Below are positions 55,645 to 64,000 of a stretch of DNA of 64,000 nucleotides, one piece after another. The stretch is from Vandiemenella viatica (lineage: Eukaryota; Arthropoda; Insecta; Orthoptera; Morabidae), in assembly GCA_031002005.1 (NCBI GenBank), contig CM061921.1, forward strand, positions 170,818,935 to 170,882,934, read 5' to 3'. How positions within the stretch are numbered: position 1 is the stretch's first letter; the number at the start of each line of letters is the position of its first letter. The position numbers and the translations under genes are program-made. Under the pieces are notes generated by a model. That model made no database searches. It saw nothing but the letters and a program-made list of their open reading frames with translations, and was not told where the DNA came from.

Positions 55645-58363
55645 CAGGGTAGGATCAGAAAGTAGTAGCGCCAACAGAGCACTGGAGGGGGGTCGGACCA
55701 CATGGGCGTGGTAGTGGTGAGCCTTCCGAAGAGATCGATATTTTTTCCAGTTGCCTACGGGCAAGCGGAGAGTAAGCATACCAATTTCCATCAACCTCTG
55801 TTAAGAAGTGTCATTGCAATCCAAGACGGATAAAAATATTGAGCAACACTACGCCATCAAATTCTGCATCAAACTTGGTAAAACCATGATGGAGACCCCT
55901 GGAATGATTAAGGGCACCTACGGAGATGTTGCCATGAGCCGCTCAACAGTGTTTGAGTGGCATAAGGTGTTCCGGGAGGGGCGGGAGCTTGTTGAAGAGA
56001 ACCGGTGTGCCGGTCGCCCGTCAATTTCAAGGATTGATGAAAATTTAGCCAAATTGAAGGCGATCGTGGACTCCAACTGACTGTGAATGCCAATTTTTAC
56101 ATGGACATGCTTGACAGGTTGCGCAAATGTGTCTTCCGCCTGCGGCCAGACATAGCCAATTCTTGGCAACGCGTCGTGTCACACCACGCTGCTTGTGGGG
56201 TAGTTTCTGGCCAAGAACAGGGTTGCCACGTTGCCTCACCCCCCTATAGTCTAGATCTGGCATCGCCGGACTTCTTCCTCTTTCCTCGGCTCAAGCAGGA
56301 CTTCAAGGGAAACCAACAGCTCTCTAGAAGATGTCCAAGGAGCTGTGACAGCATCTCTGAAGGGGATCCTGGAAAGCAAGTTCCAGAAGGCATACACACA
56401 GCTGGAATCATGTTATACGTATTATGTCAAAGCACAAGGGTGCTATTTCGAGGACTACTGTAAGCACCTTAGAATTTGGGTAAATGATAGTTTTCTTCGC
56501 TATAGAGCATAAGGGAGGGAGTAAGCTTTACAGTAAACAAAAAAAATTTCAGTTTGCAACCACAGGATATGAGAGAAACGTTTCATGCAGAAGTCGATAC
56601 TGCAAGCTAACTCAATAAATAAGCCGGTTTAAAAACAGTAAAGTCACTCAATATATAATACAAGCTCTAAATAAACAATTTATAATAGTAAATCACTTTT
56701 AAACTAACCTGGAATAGGGTTATCCAACGTTATCCAATTTGTAAACAGTCCAATTTTTGTTACGTGATAATATCACAGATTCGCCAAACTTTTCGAAGCA
56801 GTAAAGTAATTTGATAGTAATAATAATCAGAAAGAGAGTTGAATTCACTAAAATTCCATAGTTTCAGGCCGTGTAAGTGGAGTAGATAGAATTTTAAACA
56901 CTTCGTTAGACACACTTGTACATTCAACATTTTTAATCACGTTTTCGATAATTTCCCGAACTAAAAAGTAAATTTCCTGAAAGAATAAAGAATCTAGTAT
57001 ATTGTATTAAAGTTTCAGAACATTCCATGCAGAAGAACTAATATTACATCAATTTTGAAGTTACTTCATCGTAAACAAAAACATGGTAATTTCGAAATTA
57101 AACTGCGATTAAACCAAGCCACTTCCGTAAATAAAACCACTGTTAAAACACGTAATAAAATTCAAAGAAAATTTACATGATATCACTTTTTCGATATAAA
57201 CAACACTTGAATAATTATTAAAAAGAAACAGGTTTTTACGTTATGGCGTCTCGATAGTTTCAAGCCCGATTTTTGGTAAACAGATAACTTTGCTAGTACA
57301 CCACTGATAATAATAAAATTTACACCTTTGAAATCAGGAGCAAATATAGAACACATTGACACTAATTTTAACACAATAATTTTAGTAATCCAGCAGGGAC
57401 GTCTAAAAATTGCTCAAATTAACCTACATTTCAGGGATTTTCAAACTGTTTTTCGGAAACTTATTACCATTGCGCACACATAATTAATTCATTTACAAGA
57501 AAGCTAATTATTTTATAATTATAGCAAAATACTTTTTATAAACCTTAACAGCCAAGCTACACACGGTTAAATTTTGAACACAATCTATAATCACATCTTT
57601 TTAGACTATTTTTTGGTAAGCGGTATATTACATCAATCATGCGGCTGAGGGTATAAATTGCGATTCTCAGGCCGTCTGGCTGTCTTTACGTTTTCATCAT
57701 TGGATTTCGTCTTTATGGTTTCGTCTTTCGTTTTCGTCTTCCGATTTGGTCTTTTCTTTATCCGGGAACCTTGTGTGTAGTAAACCTGCTCGAGTGTGTT
57801 TCGTCGCATTGTCATGTGCTTGTCGGTTAGACCAGGATGAGTTCTGGTTGGGTTGAACTTTGAAAGGCAGCATGGTCAACTCACCGCGATGTTGACTTTT
57901 TCTCGCCAGTGATTTATATTTGCACAGACTATGGACCGATAAAATTTTCTAAGGGGGTTTCGTGGGGAACTTCTTCCTCTTCACAACTTGTGATTTTTGG
58001 AGACGTTTAGTTCAATGACCTACTCAAATGTGAATGCTATTTTTCTAAAATGTGACTTTACAATAAACTTCAAATTTTTCATCAAGGTGGAATTTTCCAT
58101 GCTTTAGTAGTAAACAGTAACCTTTCCTCAGCTTTTGGTTCAAATAAGCTTTGTGGTGGCCATTAAGCTTTACAGTTGAAGCATCCAGGGAGACACGTGT
58201 TCATTTAAGTTTATTAAAGCAAATTTAGAAGAACTTTTAACAAGTTAAGTTTCAGTTAAGGTGACGAAACCTATACTCCTCCCCGAGTATCAGTTTTTGC
58301 CCTTTAAACTACTAAGGATTAATTTAAATTAATTCAGTCCCACTACTTTCTGATCCTACCCTG
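55645..58363 (+). mobile_element. mariner with 22-bp TIRs and about 1.8 kb extra DNA
   Basis: Perfect inverted ends of 22 bp beginning cagggtaggatcag, flanked by TA at 55643-55644 and 58364-58365. The transposase relic fills only the left 0.8 kb. The right 1.8 kb (about 56470-58260) has no transposase and contains a segment unlike mariner, with a possible TATA box (ggtataaatt, near 57649) and repeated ttcgtctt-type motifs. It is twice the normal mariner length. Either another insertion or captured DNA is present. Confidence 0.88.
55808..56463 (+). pseudogene. mariner transposase with internal deletion
   Basis: The N-terminal part reads IEQHYAIKFCIKLGKTMMET, STVFEWHKVFREGRELVEEN and RCAGRPSISRIDENLAKLKA. 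It then jumps to the C-terminal part NANFYMDMLDRLRKCVFRLR, PPYSLDLASPDFFLFPRLKQ and DFKGNQQLS. The central segment with the first catalytic Asp (TGDE) is missing, so it is inactive. The family moves by TA-directed cut and paste. Confidence 0.9.
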
Positions 58364-58365
58364 TA

Positions 58366-59485
58366 TTATCTAATCAGTATTATCAAAGAGACTTCCTATT
58401 GAATACTGCTTATGGAGACAGAAAAGCAGGCTGGATTGAAAAAATAACACTGAGAACATACATTCTCATAAAATTATCTGATTATTTACTATCAGCTTAG
58501 TACCAATAGCTATACATTAGCAGAAATGGCTTTAAGAACAAAGGAAGATGTATAGAAGTATAGTTGATGAAAAATTCTATGGTGCAGGGTAGTGCTGTAT
58601 CCTAACAAAAATAATTTTTGTAGAAATAGGGGCAAGTCTCATAGCTATTAAGTTACGAAACCTTGTTATGATAAGTCTATTTTTAACAGTTATTATTCAC
58701 ATCACTTTATCAAAAATTATGGTTTCCCTCACAGTTAAGAACTGTTGATTAAAAAATAAAAAAAATCAGGTGACTTCGTCATTATACATACTGAACTAGA
58801 TAGTAAAACTTCTTCATACACAGTTGTAAAGCATTGTTCTATTGTTGTAGATTTAACATTCTGTATTATATCTGCACATTACAGGTTACTGACCAATGAG
58901 AAGAGAATATTTTTGTTGGGTTTAATGAACATTGTTGAGTTTGTGAGTTATGAGCCAACAAGGTAAGCACAAACTAATTTCTATTTACAGGACAGAAACT
59001 CGCATATGCTTATATCAGAAAGTAGATCATAATAGCAAGCTCTGTCAAAGGTTATGAAAGCTGAAAGTACTGTGGGTTTCTCTCAAAGTAATGAGAAATG
59101 CTTACATAGAGTTCATATTCTGTTCATTGTCAAGTTCGTGAAAAAAGCAGTCCCTATTTTGTTTACAGTAATACCTGTTGAAACTTAGTTCAACCAGTTA
59201 AGGAACACTGTTTCTATTTCATGGGAAGAGAATCCAACAATAAGAAAATTTTCCCTCCACTACACATCAGTAGCAGAACACATCTCGTGAGAAGTTGCTC
59301 GTGCTGTAAACCAACAGCTTTGGACTCAAGAACAGTACTTCAAATAGTGTAACACTAGCTATCTAATATCACATTTTTTGCCCAGAAACATATAATAAAA
59401 TAACTTTCAATCACTCATTTAAAAAGATAGGTTCCATACCAATAAAAAATAAATAAATACATAAATAGATAAAGTAATGACAGAA
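58366..59485. other. AT-rich DNA without recognised gene
   Basis: No supported coding sequence. I saw no splice-bounded exon matching Rictor. Confidence 0.5.
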
Positions 59486-60490
59486 TGGGAAAAACAGCTG
59501 AGAGCAGAAAACTTGTGGGCACCCATAAAAATCGGGACTTAAGGACTATACATACCATATCTGGCATTTGCTGACGACCTAGCAATCATCACAAACAAAG
59601 AAGAAGTGGCCATCAGGCAAATAGAAATCCTCAAGGAATGCGCAGAAAAAACAGGATTACAAATTTCATTTAAAAAAACAGAATCCATAAGGAACAAAAT
59701 AGAAACGCAAAAACTAAGGACAAAATATGGTGAAATCAACAGGGTAAAACAGTTTAAATACCGGTATCTAGGTGAAATCATAGAACCAACAGGGCTAGAA
59801 GGGAAAGCAAAGGAAGCAAGAGTACAGAAGACGAAGAAAGCAATGGCGTTAGTACAAAATATTTACAACAAAACATGTATTTCAGCAACACCAAGATAAG
59901 ACATTATAACATGGTAATGAAGACAGCAGTTACATACGCAAGTGAAACATTAGCAATGAATACAAAAAAGGCAACAGAACAAATCAAGAAAGAAGAAAGA
60001 AAAATTATCAGAAAAATCCTGGGACCCAGAGTGAATGAAGACGGACAGTAGAGACTTCAAACTACAAAAACTACAGAGAAAATATCAAACATAGAATCAG
60101 AAATGAAGAAAAGAAGGCCGAAATTTTATGGACATCTGAGTAGACTTCTGAAGGAAAGAATCTCAAGACAAATTTTAGAATACACACACACAGTAAAAAC
60201 AACAACCACATGGATGAAGGAGGTGGAGAAAGACCTGAAGTCTTCAGGTATTGCTAAGAAAGACGTCACAGATCGAGAGATTTTTAATAAGAAGGTGAAT
60301 TCACGTGAAGTTATTTCAGAGACGAAAAATGGAAAATTTAAACGCATCTGGACTACCGAAGAAAAGAAAACCGTCAGTGAAAGCATGAACAAATATTGGT
60401 CTGACAAAGAGGAACTGAACGCATCCAGTCAGGATTGCCTATCGTTCTCCATTATGGAGACATACGAAAATAATAATAATAATAAATAAA
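59486..60490 (+). mobile_element. LINE fragment, RT end and C-terminus
   Basis: The plus strand encodes HLAFADDLAII-like RT sequence near 59560 (catalytic ADD), then EVAIRQIEILKECAEKTGLQ, ISFKKTESIRNKIETQK and RYLGEIIEPTGLEGKAKEA. Another frame after 60100 gives FYGHLSRLLKERISRQIL and KEVEKDLKSSGIAKKDVTDR. The tail is (AATA)n at about 60467-60498. The 5' end is truncated. The clade is not assigned. Confidence 0.8.
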
Positions 60491-60789
60491 TAAATACAAA
60501 AATAAAGCCTCCTCTTGGTGACAAGTCCTTCCACATGGAACCAAGGCTTTGAGTAAGGAGAAACAATCATTTTTTTTTTTAGAAAATGAAGGGTATACTC
60601 ATTATAGTGTGTACTCTTGGCTCAGAACAAGACCAAGTAACCTTTTTTTTCAGTAAAAAGCTAAGAGACTTAGCTCTATTTTTTCACAAATTGTTTTGGT
60701 TGGAATATCATTTATTTTGTAGCTTAATCAATTATGGTTTTAAATAATATCTAGTTATGTTTAAATTGACTTATATTTAACCCATAAGG

Positions 60790-61850
60790 TGTGTAAATTA
60801 CATAATGAAAGTTACAGTTTAAAATATTTTTATTTGAATAAAATTACAAGTGAATATTTTCTCCAAAATAATTTCCTTGGGAAGCCACTCAATGTTGGAG
60901 ATGTTTCTTCCACTCTTTGTAACAGTGCTGGTATTTGGATAATGAAATGGCTTTTTGGTGATAAGTTACAGCCATCTGAATGTTTTCGAGTGTCCCAAGA
61001 TGACGTCTCTTGAGATGAATTTTCAACCTCGGGAAGAGGTAGAGATCAGAAGGACTCAAGGTGGGTAAGTAGGCTGAGGAGTCACAGAAATGTTTTTACT
61101 GCCCAGAAATCTATTTATGAAATAGCTATGTGACAAGGCGCATTGTTTTGATGCACGATCCAATTCTTTTTGATGTTTGGTCTCACACGCATGACCCTTC
61201 TTCAGAGTCTTTCAAGAATCTCTGGGTAAAAGTGTTGATTTAATGTCTGGCCTTGAGGCACAAATTCTTTGTAGATGATTCCCTGGCAATAAAAGAAGCA
61301 AATCAGCATGGTTTTGATCTCTGACTAGCAAATTCCTGTTTTTTTGGGGGGGCTTTGGAGAGGCTGAAGTGTGGCATTTGGTTTTGGGGTCGTACTAAAA
61401 TATCTAACTCTTGTCACCGGTAATGACACATTCAAAATTTTTATCATCATTTTCTACTGATTCCAAAAAGTCTAGCCCAATGATTTTTTGTTCTTGCATA
61501 TCCTTCTTATCTCCAATTCATTGGTCAAAACCTGGTGAACAGTGGTGTGACTCAAATTCAACTCTTCCATGATCATTCTGACCGTCAAATGACAATGAGA
61601 ACAAAAAAATATCTCAGATTATGCCAACATTTTCCTCAGTTCTGGCAGTTGAGTCTTTTGCTGTGTGGTTTGTTTTCCATCGACTCTTTTGCTTCTGAAA
61701 CCTGGGTTCTTGACAAAACATTATCTCCATAGGCCTGCTTAGGTTTTGTAAATGTTTCTGCTGCACTGTGTGTAAGTCTGAAGCAAACCTTGATACCATA
61801 CCATTGATCGAAATTCAAGTGACTTATTTTTAGAACAGGATTCACAAGAA
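60790..61850 (-). pseudogene. mariner transposase, minus strand
   Basis: Right to left the frames give IKVCFRLTHSAAETFTK, AYGDNVLSRTQV, HLTVRMIMEELNLSHTTVHQ and FLESVENDDKNFECVITGDE, whose D is the first catalytic residue. YDPKTKCHTSAS, CASRPDIKSTLLPRD-like and a C-terminal stretch with YKEWKKHLQ follow. The order covers nearly a whole transposase, but several frameshifts and stops break it. No clear TIRs or TA borders were found, so the element ends are not placed. Confidence 0.85.
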
Positions 61851-61869
61851 AAATAATAACAAACAACCA

Positions 61870-62312
61870 AATGACTGAGATAATACTCTTACTGAATGCG
61901 TATCAGATGTTCCCAAAGTCCTGTGCTTCCAGTGATGGAATATCAAGCGCTACACTGTTAGTCTCATTACTTAATTTACACGCCTCATATAATCATCACA
62001 ACTGTATACTGCTAACTGATCCTGAAAAAATGATAGGTCTAACACTGAAGGCCGACAAGAGGCATTGCAAGCAAGACAAGGACAGAAGTAAAATTTAAAA
62101 AGTTACGTTTAGTAAGTTCTGCTTATAACAAAAATCTGTGGCATACAATGCAATCAGGGTAGAAACTACTCTCACATTTGCAGTAGATATGGTTAAATAC
62201 ATGGAAAATCACATATCTTAGATTTTTCTTATCAACTGGGGTAAAATTTAATATATATACAAAATTACATATTTCTACAACTACAGAACTCTAGAGTTTA
62301 ATAGTCAATTAG
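61870..62312. other. AT-rich DNA without recognised gene
   Basis: The open frame at 61871-62098 shows no recognisable motif or splice context. Confidence 0.5.
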
Positions 62313-62320
62313 AGAATGAG

Positions 62321-62691
62321 CAGGGCCGCCTTAAGCGGGGGTGCAAGGCGTGCACCGCACGCGGGCGCACATCGAGGGGGTTGGCAAAACGAGTGATTGA
62401 CAGTCGCCGCCCAGCGATAGTTGCCATTCCATTGTCGCCGCGACAAAATTTGCGCGCATTATGTAGCGGGCGCCCTTTTTTTTTTTTTTTAAGCTCAACA
62501 GCTGCTTCGGGCAGCCGGCGACACTCGGGATGGCAACAATGGGGGCGGCAAATAATGTTCGAAGGGTCGGCAATCTCTCAGTTTTTTGACGCGGTTCGGA
62601 AATTTCCTAAATCCAACACTGGCTGTAGTTAGACAGGGGGCGGCATAATCGGTATTGCACGAGGGCACTCAAACAGCTAGCGGCGGGCCTG
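62321..62691. mobile_element. GC-rich hAT MITE
   Basis: A 371-bp element with exact 8-bp TSD agaatgag (62313-62320, 62692-62699) and hAT-type ends cagggccgcc and, as reverse complement, caggcccgcc. It has no transposase. Its GC content is far above its surroundings. A poly-T tract at 62476-62491 splits it. The ends recall the hAT at 22524 (cagggccg). Confidence 0.88.
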
Positions 62692-62699
62692 AGAATGAG

Positions 62700-62999
62700 T
62701 AACAAAATCAGTTAAATTTGTAAATAAATAACTTCTAAGAACAGGAAAGAAGCAAACTTTAATAATTAGCTAACTGATCTGTAAACATAAAAGAGTTTTT
62801 AAGCATTTGACATCATTAATACCAAACATATGAAACTACAAAAATGGCCAGAATAACTTTGAGAAAAGGGTCAACAGTTTTAATTTATTTTATCTTATGG
62901 CCATAGCACATAATAAATAATACAGTTAAGTACAATTGTTTCACACTAATAAAATGTAACATTAAATTATTGTTAAAATTCAAAATTGACATAGTGCAG
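62700..62999. other. Short AT-rich spacer
   Basis: Nothing recognised. Confidence 0.5.
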
Positions 63000-63740
63000 C
63001 CAATGTAACACTTCATTTGAAATCTCTATGGAGTCTTTTGGTGATCTCCTGAAGGCTTGAAGTGGGCAATTGAAGGTCATGTGACGGACGGTTTTTTTTC
63101 TTCTTCATCCAAGTCGCAATTCGGTGAATCTCTCATTCCCCTAGTGTAAAGGGATAAAACAGATCCGCCATGGCCAGACCTAACTTTGTTGAGAGCAGCC
63201 CAGGTCTTGCGGGGAAGGTCAATTCCTGTTAGTGCCTGTTTATTGTCAAACAGGGAGTGCCATTCTGGTGGGGCTGAGGCTATTCACTCCAATCTCCATG
63301 CTTCTCTCCCATTAAAATTGTTTGATATAATCTGTTTTACAGTCTTATGTCTTTATGTTTGGACTTCTTGATTTAAGTCTGTGAAATTGGCTTTCATGTC
63401 ATCGTGGATGGTCCAAGTTATGACTGATCTTATTATATTGGGCAATTAGGCGATTGCGTCATCTTATTGTAGGCACTTGGATGTCACTCAAAACAGGTAG
63501 CCAGTACGGTGGAGTGGACTTGATACATCCACTAATTATCTGCATTGTCTGGTTCAAAACTAGGGTCAACAGTATTGCTGCTATGTAACTTGATTTCGTT
63601 AAGTGCTCTACTATGTGCCCAGATGCAGTTTACAGGTCAGAAGAAACTCCATAAGATGCCAACTGAGAGACAATACATCACCCATAGTAAGCTCAGGTTA
63701 TCAAACAAAGACCATATTTTCCTAAGCCCACACTGAAAAT
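63000..63740 (-). pseudogene. LINE C-terminal region with zinc-binding-like tail
   Basis: The minus strand gives an RT thumb region like STPPYWLPVLSDI (frameshifted), then KANFTDLNQEVQTYRHK, WHSLFDNKQALTGIDLPRKT and WAALNKVRSGHGGSVLSLYT. It then has RGMRDSPNCDLDEEE and, after a shift, a RH-TFNCPLQAF-like end. This is the RT-to-C-terminal region of an arthropod LINE, related to elements ending in the R-G-G---L-----DSP-C pattern. It is broken. Confidence 0.78.
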
Positions 63741-63864
63741 GTATAAGAATGCCACATTTTCTAAGCCAATACTCAAAATGTGGTTGATGTTTCTTTCTAG
63801 TGTCTTCTTCATGCTGCTTGAATAAGCAATATTATGAAAATTTGACAATGATACGAGATTCGTT

Positions 63865-63995
63865 GGGATTTACTTAAAAAGAGAATCTTCCAAAATTCTT
63901 GTGCCTGAAATTGAGTGCAAGATTGTGGTCATGGTCATCTTTTACCTTCCAGCATTACTTTTAATTCTTACATAAATCTGTTTCCATACCTCACC
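63865..63995 (-). repeat. LINE fragment related to 16680-17135
   Basis: The minus strand matches the plus strand near 16885-16990: agatgaccatgaccacaa, gcactcaatttcaggcacaa and a trailing ggaagattct. It is a diverged piece of the same LINE C-terminal region and reaches the window end. Confidence 0.7.
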
Positions 63996-64000
63996 ATCAA

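Noticed and set aside
57633..57879. Lysine-rich minus-strand frames
   Set aside because: They arise from imperfect ttcgtctt-type repeats on the plus strand.

Overview
The window is animal, almost certainly insect, nuclear DNA. It is AT-rich, has no long intact genes, carries spliceosomal exons with GT/AG borders, and is filled with decayed transposable elements. The tRNA-derived SINE, the mix of mariner, piggyBac, hAT, Penelope-like and non-LTR elements, and a roughly 29 kb intron packed with repeats suggest a large-genome insect, perhaps orthopteran or another polyneopteran. That placement is recalled from repeat style, not tested.

One host gene is recognisable. Three minus-strand coding exons of rictor (scaffold subunit of TOR complex 2) lie at 45438-45195, 16407-16195 and 15972-15831. 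They join in compatible phase and match the conserved Rictor domain V, the following WPV segment and a basic Ser-rich stretch. Nearly everything else is sequence in or between rictor introns.

Layout: 1-8160 holds a mariner (863-8153, TA site) split by a 6 kb I-clade LINE (1795-7786, minus, 10-bp TSD) whose 3' UTR carries eight consecutive hairpins. A TTAA-bounded piggyBac relic is at 9227-11100. 12290-13940 is an array of diverged repeat modules. 14-19 kb holds LINE remnants, two rictor exons and a fold-back element. 22524-25629 is a hAT with exact 8-bp TSD, possibly inside a larger hAT-like unit (19842-27705). 27953-29265 is a mariner inside a LINE. 32-34 kb and 40.8-44.3 kb are two related LINEs, the second broken by a piggyBac. 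36.7-38.5 kb is a Penelope-like remnant split by a LINE.

The most striking region is 46.2-53.9 kb. A minus-strand CR1-like LINE contains a Penelope-like element (PLE) made of two inverted, 5'-truncated copies (47315-50317, 11-bp TSD), and one copy contains a hAT (49006-50096, 8-bp TSD). Each PLE copy carries a GIY-YIG endonuclease remnant, two tandem segments resembling the internal promoter of 5S rRNA, and a hammerhead-ribozyme-like motif near the end.

The last part has a 2.7 kb mariner-bounded unit, more LINE and mariner remnants, and a GC-rich hAT MITE. No CRISPR, operon or bacterial-type system is present. Many elements are old and frameshifted, so most are annotated as pseudogenes.
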